Shown here one piece after another: positions 33,901-40,774 of a stretch of DNA of 61,134 nucleotides. The stretch lies in contig NZ_CAMPJD010000022.1 of the NCBI RefSeq assembly GCF_946886695.1, positions 1-61,134 of the forward strand. The letters run 5' to 3'. A program made the position numbers and the translations under genes. How positions within the stretch are numbered: the stretch's first letter is position 1; the number at the start of each line of letters is the position of its first letter. The notes under the pieces were generated by a model. It did not search any database and was not told where the DNA came from. It was given only the letters and a program-made list of their open reading frames with translations. Source of the stretch: an uncultured Pseudoxanthomonas sp. (lineage in GTDB: Bacteria; Pseudomonadota; Gammaproteobacteria; Xanthomonadales; Xanthomonadaceae).

Positions 33901-34590
33901 TTCAGCGCATGGGCGCAGTGGCAGGCGGGTGATGCGGCGCCGGAAGGAGAACATGCCGCTCTGCTCGCCGCCTTGCGCAGGGAAGGCTACGCGCAGGACG
34001 ACCTGGCAGACGGCATCGCCCTGCTCACCTCGCTGGTCGGGCGCACGCTGACCGTCGCGCTGCCCGAGGGCGGCGCACTGCACGCGCTGCGCGAGTACGA
34101 GCGGCGTGCCGAAATCGAATTCCACTTCGCTCTCGCGCCCACTGCCGTGCCGGCCTTGCTGACGCTGCTGCACACACATGGCGTGGTGCGGGCCCGCCAG
34201 GGGTTCGGCCTGCGCACGCGGCTGGAAGGGTTGATGACCGGCAAGATCGATTTGACCTACGTGCGTGACGGCCGCTGGTACGTGCTCGACTACAAGTCCA
34301 ACCGCCTGCCGCGCTACGACGCACCCGCGCTGGCCGCCGCGATGGCGCACAGCGAGTACGATCTGCAGGCCCTGGTCTACACCGTCGCGCTACATCGCTG
34401 GCTGCGTTTCCGCCTGGGCGACGGCTACGACTACGCACGCGACTTCGGGGGAATCCGCTACGTGTTCTGCCGCGGGCTTGAACCCACGCGCGATGCGTCC
34501 CTCGGTGTGCATGCGCAGCGCTTTGCGCCGGAACTCGTGCATGCACTCGACGCCCTGTTCGCCGGCCACGGGCAAGAGGCGGCCGCATGA
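30976..34590 (+). CDS. recB: RecB, exodeoxyribonuclease V beta subunit
   Basis: RecB is the 3'-5' helicase and the only nuclease of RecBCD. The 1204-residue protein has Walker A ASAGTGKT at residues 21-28, motif II LVDEFQDTDPRQW, helicase motif VVTLHKSKGLEYPLVFLPY and LLYVGLTRACHALW. The C-terminal nuclease domain has GKIDLTYVRDG and LDYKSN (metal-binding Asp and Lys), then YDLQALVYTVALHRWL. All core catalytic residues seem intact. Start and stop each overlap the neighbouring rec gene by 4 bp. Confidence 0.97.
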   Translation: MTAVRDPYLALPLDGVQSIEASAGTGKTFTLATLVVRLVVEGGLRIGEILAVTFTEAAAQELRARIRARLLLAASLPAAAADEGPEAALTRALLDAHLARSGESPAALHRRLRDAADGMDLAAVFTIHGFCARVLREHALESGHGFDAPVLLANDTSLRQEIAADLWRAHGVDDDGAEDLLALWKGGPDALAADLPALLREQRLQPRPVDPLPADPASVLQAAGEALIAAYRAHGSAFREALVAAVEGKVLHGGSYKVEWITGLFDALEAWAAAVDAGVPFAHDKLPQLRHEALLQKTSKAGAGRTPESPLTHAIDAYLQAQDRVDAYREARRVALLYRLRDDARARLALRKQQLRVQTYDDLIDGVADALETPHADALVQRLRAQYRVALVDEFQDTDPRQWRIFDRVFGSRSPQPALFVIGDPKQAIYGFRGGDVETYLAAQADAVAAPPLSHNFRSRPSVLRAIEALYAQAGDAAFVDARIRFHPVAPGGTRHDDDFQRHGTAAPALTVWQAPSPAPGPDAKLKPWDAGTSRELATAACVSAIHGVLTDARAGNATIGGKPVQPGDIAVLVRTHRDATRIRAALAEVGIPAVAAGKLSLFATPEARELHALLHTLMHGADDGHLRTALSTVLLGVDATGIAALETDGDAMRRWQQRAQDWRERLQRGGPLALVNDLCAEHAPRLLGLLDGERRLTNYLQTAEMLQEADARTLGLPGLVDWLAAAIADAGAGADDDAQLLRLESDAHRVQVVTLHKSKGLEYPLVFLPYAGIGGKAPDPGQRVVVTNADSRVLHWKLQDELSGWSAARAQWSEAQRAEDARLLYVGLTRACHALWLAAGAFYQHAQSPLWAMVRDADALLAHDPGIRIDPTSPPAALPWLPPVAEGAVPPARIVRRSIAPDWWVYSFTQLAHADAGHAVDAASTEADGAAADEPVQPPDDADASTDFAADVYDPRFSGSRFGNVLHAALEDTRFSAWAQWQAGDAAPEGEHAALLAALRREGYAQDDLADGIALLTSLVGRTLTVALPEGGALHALREYERRAEIEFHFALAPTAVPALLTLLHTHGVVRARQGFGLRTRLEGLMTGKIDLTYVRDGRWYVLDYKSNRLPRYDAPALAAAMAHSEYDLQALVYTVALHRWLRFRLGDGYDYARDFGGIRYVFCRGLEPTRDASLGVHAQRFAPELVHALDALFAGHGQEAAA

Positions 34591-36464
34591 GCCTGCTCGA
34601 TGCCCTGTTCCGCAACGGCCACCTGCGCACCCTCGACCACGCCCTCGCGCAGAGCCTGCGCCGGCTGGATGCATCCACGCCCGACGCGGTGCTGGCCGCC
34701 GCCGCGCTGGCGTCGCTCGCCGTCGCCAAAGGCCATGCCGGACTCTCGCTGCGCGAGCCGCAGGCACTGCTCGATGCCGAAGCCACCATCGACTGGCCAT
34801 CCGCCGACGCGTGGCGCGCATGCCTTGCCGCCTCGCGCTGGGTGGCCACGCCGGACGATGCCGATGCCGTCGCCGATCCGCACGCGCCGCTGGTACTGGA
34901 ACATAACCTGCTCTACCTGCGTCGTTATCGCGAGTACGAACGCGCGCTCGCGCTCGGCCTGCAACGCCTCGCCGCGCACCCGGTGCCGGCAACCGGCATC
35001 GATGCACTCGCGTCTTTGTTCGCGCAGCTCTTTCCGCCGGCCGCGCACGATGCCCACCAGGCGCGTGCCGCCGCGCTCGCGCTGCGCCATGCCCTGCTGC
35101 TGGTCACAGGCGGTCCCGGTACCGGCAAGACCACCACTACCGCGCGCCTGCTGGTGCTGCTGGCCGCACAGGCGCAGTACGCAGGCCGCGCCGCGCCGCG
35201 CATCGCCCTGGCCGCGCCCACTGGCCGCGCCGCCGAACGCATGGCCGAAAGCGTCCGCCATGCGGTGCAGGCTTTGGTGGCGCAGGGCGTGGACGCCGAC
35301 CTGCTCGCAACGCTGCCCACCACGGGGACGACGCTGCACCGGCTGCTCGGCACGATTCCGGATTCGCCCCGCTTCCGCCATCACGCCGACAACCCACTGC
35401 CGTTCGACGTGGTGGTCGTCGACGAAGCCTCGATGATCGACCTGCCGCTGATGGCCAAGCTGGTCGACGCCGTGGCCGACGGCACGCGCCTGGTGCTGCT
35501 CGGCGATCCGGACCAGTTGCCATCGGTGGAAGCGGGCGACGTGCTGGCCGCCATCCTCAGCGCGGCAGGGGACGGCAACGACATCGACATGCAGGATGCC
35601 GGGGCGCTCCGCCCGCTGCTCGGCGATGTTCCGCGCACTGATCACCATGCTGGCGGGGATCATCGACAGGACCGCTTCGCCGGCATCCGCGTGCACCTGC
35701 AGCGCGGCTGGCGCCAGAGCGAAGCCCTGCAGCTGGCACCGCTGGCCGCTGCCGTGCGCGAAGGCGATGCCACCACGACGCTCTCGCTTCTGCGCAGCGA
35801 GACGCTGGCCGGCGTGCGGTTCCACGAAGACCTGGCCGATCCTCTCGACCTGCAGCGCGAAGACCTGCTGTCGCACTGGCGCGCGCTGGGTGAAGCCGCC
35901 ACGCCCACCGACGCGCTTGCGCTGTCCGCACGCCTGCGCATCCTCACCGCCGTGCGTGAAGGCCCGCAGGGCGCGCGCACCTTGAACACCCGCATCGAGC
36001 GTCTGCTGGTGGAGGGCGGTACCGGCCTGCAGCGCGCCGGGCAAGGCCACTTCCACGGCCAGCTGGTCATCGTCACCGAGAACAGCTATCGCCACCGCCT
36101 GTTCAACGGCGACATCGGGCTATGTTTCCGCGATGCGCAAGGCGTGCTGCTGGCCTGGTTCCCGGGCGACACACCCGCACAGCCGCGCGCGTTCCACCCC
36201 GCATCGCTGCCCGCGCACGAGTCCGCATTCGCCATGACCGTGCACAAGGCGCAGGGCAGCGAGTTCGACGCGGTCTGGCTGTTGCTGCCCGCGCGCGGCA
36301 ACCGCGTGCTGTCGCGCGAACTCGTCTACACCGGCATCACCCGCGCCCGGCGCGAGCTGCACATCGCCGGCAACGAAGTCGTGATCCGCGACGCACTGTC
36401 GCGGCATGCAAGCCGATGGTCCGGGCTGGGGTGGCGGTTGGCGCAGCCACGCATCGCGTCGTGA
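34587..36464 (+). CDS. recD: RecD, exodeoxyribonuclease V alpha subunit
   Basis: RecD is the 5'-3' helicase of RecBCD. The 625-residue protein has Walker A GGPGTGKTT at 175-183, motif II VVVDEASMIDLPLM, LVLLGDPDQLPSVEAGDVLAAI and the C-terminal SF1B segment AFAMTVHKAQGSEFDAVWLLLP with YTGITRARRELHI. The region around residues 335-370 is atypical in sequence, but the frame continues into HLQRGWRQSEAL, as in relatives. Its ATG overlaps the recB stop. Last gene of the operon. Confidence 0.96.
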   Translation: MSLLDALFRNGHLRTLDHALAQSLRRLDASTPDAVLAAAALASLAVAKGHAGLSLREPQALLDAEATIDWPSADAWRACLAASRWVATPDDADAVADPHAPLVLEHNLLYLRRYREYERALALGLQRLAAHPVPATGIDALASLFAQLFPPAAHDAHQARAAALALRHALLLVTGGPGTGKTTTTARLLVLLAAQAQYAGRAAPRIALAAPTGRAAERMAESVRHAVQALVAQGVDADLLATLPTTGTTLHRLLGTIPDSPRFRHHADNPLPFDVVVVDEASMIDLPLMAKLVDAVADGTRLVLLGDPDQLPSVEAGDVLAAILSAAGDGNDIDMQDAGALRPLLGDVPRTDHHAGGDHRQDRFAGIRVHLQRGWRQSEALQLAPLAAAVREGDATTTLSLLRSETLAGVRFHEDLADPLDLQREDLLSHWRALGEAATPTDALALSARLRILTAVREGPQGARTLNTRIERLLVEGGTGLQRAGQGHFHGQLVIVTENSYRHRLFNGDIGLCFRDAQGVLLAWFPGDTPAQPRAFHPASLPAHESAFAMTVHKAQGSEFDAVWLLLPARGNRVLSRELVYTGITRARRELHIAGNEVVIRDALSRHASRWSGLGWRLAQPRIAS

Positions 36465-36523
36465 CACCGCAGTGCCGTGCAATCGCATCGCACGCGCGTC
36501 GCAAAGCATGAACACGGGTTTGC

Positions 36524-36548
36524 GGTCACGCCCCCAAGGGCGTATACC
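36524..36548 (+). other. Hairpin upstream of the small-gene pair
   Basis: ACGCCC-CCAA-GGGCGT forms a perfect 6-bp stem, extended by flanking GGT/ACC. It lies 60 bp past recD and 100 bp before the small gene at 36650. It has no U-tract. It could be a recD 3' hairpin or a remnant of a replication-origin hairpin. Confidence 0.45.
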
Positions 36549-36605
36549 TGTCCTGGCTGACTGGCAGTCTCCTCCGCCGCCTCCCGCGGGCCGATTTCTC
36601 TCCCT

Positions 36606-36640
36606 CTCGGCTTACCGAACGCGACTGAGCGCGTGCCGAG
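36606..36640 (+). promoter_or_regulatory. Leader hairpin abutting the ribosome binding site of the gene at 36650
   Basis: Outer stem CTCGGC/GCCGAG and inner stem ACGCG/CGCGT around loop ACTGAG, with a 7-nt bulge on the left. The right arm ends in the first bases of the Shine-Dalgarno stretch GAGGAGGTG, so the fold could control translation. Confidence 0.45.
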
Positions 36641-36649
36641 GAGGTGCGT

Positions 36650-36922
36650 ATGACGAATCAGCAAGTCCAGGTCTTCATTCTCCATCTGGGGTCGCAACAA
36701 TCCATTGGTCCCGGCGATCTGCGGGTCATGTGGGCCACGGCGTGCGAGTCGCTGGATATCGCAGTGTCGCGGCGCGAGCTTGGCCACGGCCACAACACCG
36801 GTCGCCCGTGTTTCAGTCTGTGGGCGGGCCGCCAATTCCATCGCGCACCGGCCGAAAGGCGGATGCGCGCCCTGCTTGAAGCGCGTGGTTTCCTGTTCAC
36901 GCTTACGCATACCGCCCTGTAG
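36650..36922 (+). CDS. Small hypothetical protein (first of a two-gene unit)
   Basis: I do not recognise this 90-residue protein. It begins MTNQQVQVFILHLGSQQS and includes VMWATACESLDIAVSRRELG and a basic C-terminal half (RAPAERRMRALLEARGF). There is no signal peptide or membrane segment. The ATG at 36650 has a near-perfect ribosome binding site, GAGGAGGTG, 5-6 nt upstream, which is rare in this window and argues for real translation. The stop codon TAG is part of the ribosome binding site region of the next gene, so the two are coupled. A small gene of unknown role before an ssDNA-binding-like protein occurs in filamentous phages of this family, but that reading is tentative. Confidence 0.6.
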   Translation: MTNQQVQVFILHLGSQQSIGPGDLRVMWATACESLDIAVSRRELGHGHNTGRPCFSLWAGRQFHRAPAERRMRALLEARGFLFTLTHTAL

Positions 36923-36930
36923 GAGGGTGC

Positions 36931-37275
36931 ATGGCTTTTGATGTCGGGATCGGCAAGTGCCGGTCGGTATCGTCGGATTCGGTGGAAGTCTGGGTCGACG
37001 GTTCCATCGTCCGCCGGCTGGTGCCGGATACCAAGTGGCAGCGTGATGGCATCAGCGTCCTGCATGTGCCGTCGAAGCTGTGCAGTGCCCGTCATCCGTT
37101 GGCGGTGGGTGAGGAGGTGTTCCTGGACACCGGCCTGATCAACGCCAACAGCGTGGGCAAGCTGGATGTGGCCGGCGGCGGCGAGTTCGCCAAGGCTCGC
37201 CTGTCGATGCTGGTGCCCACCATCGACCCGGCCCCCACGCCCCCGCAGCCCTCGCGCAAGGCGAGCTGGCGCTGA
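36931..37275 (+). CDS. Small hypothetical protein, possible inovirus ssDNA-binding-like (DUF1293-type) relic
   Basis: A 114-residue protein beginning MAFDVGIGKCRSVSSDSVEV, with ISVLHVPSKLC, VGEEVFLDTGLINANSVGKL and AGGGEFAKARLSML, and ending in a Pro/Lys/Arg-rich tail. The short beta-strand pattern suggests an OB-like fold. The segment LDTGLINANS...LD is reminiscent of proteins at the gV position in Xanthomonas and Stenotrophomonas filamentous phages; this is memory of a pattern, not a search result. The ATG has AGGAGGG 5 nt upstream and lies 8 bp after the preceding stop. No replication, coat or Zot gene is next to it, so if phage-derived it is a fragment. Confidence 0.6.
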   Translation: MAFDVGIGKCRSVSSDSVEVWVDGSIVRRLVPDTKWQRDGISVLHVPSKLCSARHPLAVGEEVFLDTGLINANSVGKLDVAGGGEFAKARLSMLVPTIDPAPTPPQPSRKASWR

Positions 37276-37284
37276 GAACCTCCC

Positions 37285-37304
37285 GCGCGTGCCCCGGCAC
37301 GCGC
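37285..37304 (+). terminator. GC-rich hairpin after the small-gene pair
   Basis: A perfect 9-bp stem GCGCGTGCC/GGCACGCGC with only CC between starts 10 bp after the stop at 37275. There is no U-tract. It probably ends or stabilises the small-gene transcript. Confidence 0.5.
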
Positions 37305-37394
37305 CGTCAGGCAGTGGTTGCACCTTCCCGATGACCGAAGCGGCCCCACTCGGGCCGACGGATGGTGCGTGCCCGACTTATCCCGCGCAGCACA

Positions 37395-37424
37395 TGGGTT
37401 GGGGTGAGCGCAGCGAAGCCCAAT
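37395..37424. repeat. Interspersed repeat fragment (family E)
   Basis: TGGGTTGGGGTGAGCGCAGC is followed by GAAGCCCAAT; GGGTT...AGCCC can pair. This short GAGCGCAGCGAAGCCC element is dispersed in related genomes, recalled rather than checked. Confidence 0.5.
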
Positions 37425-37460
37425 GCCGTACCTGGTACGCCGCCGTCCCAGACAGCAGAA

Positions 37461-37486
37461 GGCCCCGCGATGCGGGGCCATTCTTT
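37461..37486. terminator. Terminator between the small-gene pair and the alpha/beta hydrolase
   Basis: Stem GGCCCCGC/GCGGGGCC with loop GAT is followed by ATTCTTTT on the plus strand, about 40 bp before the convergent hydrolase stop. On the minus strand the trailing sequence is only TTCTGC, so the plus direction is the more likely. Confidence 0.75.
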
Positions 37487-37527
37487 TGCGGCAATACCAC
37501 CACGTGGCCGGCGATACCGGCCGCGCC

Positions 37528-38652
37528 TCACTCCCCGCCCGGCCGTTTCCCCGTGACCGACCACTGCGTCAACGTGCGGAACGCCTCGCCGATCTGCTCC
37601 GGGGAAAACCCGCAATGCCCTTCGCCCGCGTCGGGCAGCACCAGCGGTGCGATGACGTCCCCGCCCGCGCGCACGAGGGCCGCATAGAGGGGCTGCAGAC
37701 GCGGCGCGATGGTCGGGTCGCCGGTGTTGTACTGGATCACCAGCGGCTTGCGCACGTGCCCGGTGAGCGCCGGTGCGGTGGCTGCATAGGCCATCGCCGC
37801 CGCATCGCCCGCATGGCGTGGCACCGCTGCATTGAACACTGCGTTGTCGCCAAACCCCGTGTACACCGTGCGCGTGTTGTCCACCGGCAGCCCACCCGCG
37901 CGGCGGCGCATGTCGTTGAACACCAGGGCATGCAGGCTGACGATGCCGGGCACCGTGTCGACAGGAACCTCCATCCGCTTGGCCAACAACGCGGCGGCGT
38001 CGGGGTTGCCGGGCAAGGCCGCGGCCACCGCGTTCATCACGTCCATCTGCCCGAGCTCCGCCGCGGCAGGGCCGGACAGCCCACCGTCGGGTACGCCCGT
38101 GGCTCCGGGGAAGAACGCATCGAACGCCACCAGCGTGGTGAACAACTCTTCCGCCAACCGTGCGCCCGGCACGTTGGCGCCGCATAGCGAAAGCGCACCG
38201 TCGTACTGCGCCGGCTGCTGTTCAAGACTGGCCACCGCGATGCCGCCGCCCATCGAGAAACCCACCAGCCACGTGTGGCGCGGCACGCCATGGCGTTCGA
38301 CGAAGTGCGCGCGCAGGCGCTCGGTATCGTCGATGCTATCGCGCATTGCCCAGCCCTGCGTCGCGAACCCGCTCTGCGCCACCGCGTATCCCTTCGAAAG
38401 GAACACCGGCGTGGCCTCGTTGGCCGGCCACGGCGACGCGCGCGGCACGCCGACCGGCTCGAAGCCGTGCACCAGCATGACCAGTTCGCCATTCCAGTCG
38501 GCGGGAATATCGATGCGGTACGGCGCGGCGGCCAGCGTGCCGGTGTCCTCCACCGGCGGCGACACTGCCGTTGAGGCATCCACGGCGTGTGCCGGCGGCA
38601 ACGCCAGCAACAACGCGATCGGCAGGCAGGTGAGCAGGCGGTGCAGGCGCAT
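37528..38652 (-). CDS. Exported alpha/beta hydrolase
   Basis: A 374-residue protein with a signal peptide (LLTCLPIALLLALPPAHA). The alpha/beta-hydrolase core has an oxyanion segment ELVMLVHGFEP, the nucleophile in GFSMGGG (Ser of G-x-S-x-G), and a late acid/His segment GEGHCGFSPEQIGEAF that should contain the catalytic His. The substrate is unknown; a carboxylesterase or peptidase role is plausible. The ATG at 38652 is followed by a typical signal sequence. The next gene upstream on the same strand (DUF2058) is 37 bp away, so the two may be co-transcribed. Confidence 0.85.
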   Translation of the reverse strand: MRLHRLLTCLPIALLLALPPAHAVDASTAVSPPVEDTGTLAAAPYRIDIPADWNGELVMLVHGFEPVGVPRASPWPANEATPVFLSKGYAVAQSGFATQGWAMRDSIDDTERLRAHFVERHGVPRHTWLVGFSMGGGIAVASLEQQPAQYDGALSLCGANVPGARLAEELFTTLVAFDAFFPGATGVPDGGLSGPAAAELGQMDVMNAVAAALPGNPDAAALLAKRMEVPVDTVPGIVSLHALVFNDMRRRAGGLPVDNTRTVYTGFGDNAVFNAAVPRHAGDAAAMAYAATAPALTGHVRKPLVIQYNTGDPTIAPRLQPLYAALVRAGGDVIAPLVLPDAGEGHCGFSPEQIGEAFRTLTQWSVTGKRPGGE

Positions 38653-38689
38653 GGCGGAACTCCTTGTCAAAGCGATGCGGGGGACGCTG

Positions 38690-39238
38690 TCACCACATCA
38701 GGTCGTCGGGCACCTGGAACTGCGCGTAGTACGCATCGTCCTCTGTGGTGGCGGCCCCGGTGTCGGTGCCCTGGCCGTGGTCCAGCACGATCATGCCGGC
38801 ATCGCGTTCGCGCACCTTGTCGGCGGCCACGCGTGGCAGCAGTTCGTAGCGGTCGTCCAGCTGCGCGATCACCAGCGCGCCGGAAGAGAGCTTCCTGCGC
38901 AGGTCGTCGTTGACCAGCACGGTGCGGATGGCGCCTTGGGCAGTGAAGCGGTATTCGACTTCACCCGTGCGCGACACCTTGCGGTCTTCGATGATCTGCC
39001 GCGCCTGCGCCCGCAGTTCCGCGGCGCGCGCCTGCGCCTTGCGCTCGGCTTCGATGGCGCGGTCGCGTTCGGCTTTCTCGACGCGTGCCCGTTCCGCATC
39101 GCGCTGGATGTCGTTGGGTGCGGCCGGTCCCTTGCCGTGTCGCGCCTTGTTCTGCTCGCGCGCGACCTCGGCCAGTTTCGACTTCTTGACCAGGCCTGCC
39201 TTGAGCAGCTGTTCCTGTAGCGGATTTCCCTTTGCCAT
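38690..39238 (-). CDS. DUF2058 (YaiL-like) family protein
   Basis: A 182-residue protein with the DUF2058 pattern: NPLQEQLLKAGLVKKSKLAEV, then a long charged helix (residues 45-80, RDAERARVEKAERDRAIEAE), and a C-terminal globular part with YRFTAQGAIRTVLVNDDLR and GALVIAQLDDRYELLP. E. coli YaiL is described as nucleoprotein/polynucleotide-associated, but its function is unclear. The start is the ATG at 39238. The gene is divergent from the YgjP-like gene at 39315, with a 76-bp gap. Confidence 0.9.
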   Translation of the reverse strand: MAKGNPLQEQLLKAGLVKKSKLAEVAREQNKARHGKGPAAPNDIQRDAERARVEKAERDRAIEAERKAQARAAELRAQARQIIEDRKVSRTGEVEYRFTAQGAIRTVLVNDDLRRKLSSGALVIAQLDDRYELLPRVAADKVRERDAGMIVLDHGQGTDTGAATTEDDAYYAQFQVPDDLMW

Positions 39239-39314
39239 GTCGTGGTGTCGTGCAGGAGGTTTCCGGGCCATCATACCCGCCGCCCCCGCCCGCCAGCTGC
39301 CTTCCACGCCCACG

Positions 39315-39815
39315 ATGGATGCCCTGAAATACCTCGCCGGTTATCCCGCCGACCTGCAGGCGCGCGTGCGTGCGCTGATCGTGGAGGAGCGGCTGGGTCC
39401 GATGCTGGCCGACAAGTACGGCCAACTGCATACGGTGCGCAGCGATGGCCAGTTGTACGACTACGTGCAGGCGCTGAAGGAACGCCACCTGCGCCGCTCG
39501 GTGCCGCTGGGCAAGGTGGCCTACGACAGCACGCTGCAGGTGATGAAGCACGCGCTGGGCACCCACACCGCGATTTCGCGCGTGCACGGCAGCCGGCTGA
39601 AGGCCAGCCGCGAGATCCGCATCGCCACCGTCTTCCGCGACGCCCCCGCGGAGTTCCTGAAGATGATCGTGGTGCATGAACTGGCGCACCTGAAGGAAGC
39701 CGAGCACAACAAGGCCTTCTACCAGCTGTGCACGCACATGGAACCCGACTACCACCAGCTGGAGTTCGACCTGCGGCTGTACTTGACGCACCTGGAGATG
39801 GGCGCAGGCAGGTAG
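39315..39815 (+). CDS. YgjP-like metallopeptidase (DUF45/WLM type)
   Basis: A 166-residue zinc metallopeptidase-like protein. It has the HExxH zinc motif as VVHELAHLKEAEHNKAFYQL, which also gives the third ligand region, and upstream LKASREIRIATVFRDAPAEFLKMI. It is of the short cytosolic YgjP/M48-related group of unknown substrate. The start is the ATG at 39315, with no strong ribosome binding site. After its stop there is a 242-bp stretch (39816-40057) where I see no gene or motif. Confidence 0.85.
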   Translation: MDALKYLAGYPADLQARVRALIVEERLGPMLADKYGQLHTVRSDGQLYDYVQALKERHLRRSVPLGKVAYDSTLQVMKHALGTHTAISRVHGSRLKASREIRIATVFRDAPAEFLKMIVVHELAHLKEAEHNKAFYQLCTHMEPDYHQLEFDLRLYLTHLEMGAGR

Positions 39816-40057
39816 GCCGGTTGAGCGCAGCGCGCCCAGGGCATGAAGAGGGGGCCTGCTGTCCTCAACGCTTCTCCCTCGCACCGCGTGCGGAGAGCGC
39901 AACTGTCCTGCTGCAGCGCTCCGCGTTTGCAGGGCGCGCGCGATACCGGACCGGCGCAAGCAACCACCGGCTGGCCGCACGATGGAACGTGCCGGAGGTA
40001 TGTGGCACTACTGTGCCGCCGCCCGATCCGGTCCAACGAATGACAGAGGCGAATCTC

Positions 40058-40347
40058 ATGCACGTGAACGGGACTCTCTTCGCGACCGGCCTGTTGTGGC
40101 TGGTGGCCTGCACCGGCACCGCAGGGTCGGATTCGCGCGAAGTGACGGTGGCGCAATGCCGTGCCTACTACGAGCACATCTACCGGCTCGACGGCGCCGA
40201 CCTGCAGGCGATGATGGGTGAGGAACTGCTGGCCAGGGAGTCGGCGGCCTGTGCCGAACCGGCACGGTGACCAAGCGCCATTACGACTGCGCCATGGCGG
40301 CGCGTTCGGTGGATGACCTGCAGGCCTGCGGCGCGCCGAACACCTGA
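40058..40347 (+). pseudogene. Small Cys-rich lipoprotein gene interrupted by a frameshift
   Basis: The reading frame from the ATG at 40058 (or 40040) encodes a lipoprotein signal (lipobox LVAC), then VAQCRAYYEHIYRLDGADLQ and ESAACAE. It stops early at 40270. Immediately after, the -1 frame continues as TKRHYDCAMAARSVDDLQACGAPNT to a TGA at 40345. The two halves together make a coherent about 95-residue protein with paired Cys residues, as in small Xanthomonadaceae lipoproteins. One missing base near 40257-40265 (a G/C run, GAACCGGCACGG) would explain it. This is a real mutation or an assembly error. Function unknown. Confidence 0.65.
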
Positions 40348-40370
40348 CGACCCGCCTCACGTAAGGCAAG

Positions 40371-40394
40371 GCCGCGACCGGGGACGGTCGCGGC
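40371..40394. terminator. Hairpin between convergent small lipoprotein genes
   Basis: A perfect 10-bp stem GCCGCGACCG/CGGTCGCGGC with loop GGGA lies between the frameshifted gene and the lipoprotein at 40405. It has no U-tract. It is a likely shared 3' end. Confidence 0.55.
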
Positions 40395-40404
40395 GGTAAC
40401 GCCA

Positions 40405-40704
40405 TCAGCGCGACTGGCACGCCGGCGGGTTGGTCATGCCGAACGACAGCAGATTGCCGCCATTGACGGTGCAGGCATACGTTCTGCCGTTGCGGGCCTT
40501 GAGGGTGACGTAAGTGTTGGTGCCCTCGGTGCGGCGTTCCGCGATGGTGAGTTCCGAGGGGGACAGGCCCAGCACGCCCCCGGTTTCGGACAGGATGCGT
40601 TCGTCCGACAGGGTGTTGGTGCGGCTGGCAATCGAGCTGCAACCGGCGGCGGAGAGACAGCCGAGTGCCAGGGCATGCCAGGCGAGGGAGCGAGAACGCA
40701 TCAT
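40405..40704 (-). CDS. Small hypothetical lipoprotein
   Basis: A 99-residue protein with a lipobox (LSAAGC) after a short signal, then TLSDERILSETGGVLGLSPSELTIAERRTEGTNTYV and RTYACTVNGGNLLSFGMTNPPAC. A Cys pair near the C-terminus may form a disulfide. Not recognised as a named family. The ATG at 40704 has AGGAAAAGGA upstream, so the start is well supported. It is downstream of the beta-lactamase-like gene on the same strand (70 bp). Confidence 0.75.
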   Translation of the reverse strand: MMRSRSLAWHALALGCLSAAGCSSIASRTNTLSDERILSETGGVLGLSPSELTIAERRTEGTNTYVTLKARNGRTYACTVNGGNLLSFGMTNPPACQSR

Positions 40705-40774
40705 GTGATTCCTTTTCCTGATGGGGGTCGGAGAGGCCGTGCGCGCGCAGACCCCGGAAGCGCGCGCGGGTGGA

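Noticed and set aside
35560..35690. Possible frameshift in recD because residues 335-370 look unlike the usual sequence.
   Set aside because: The frame continues into HLQRGWRQSEAL and all later helicase motifs in phase, so it is a divergent linker rather than a break.
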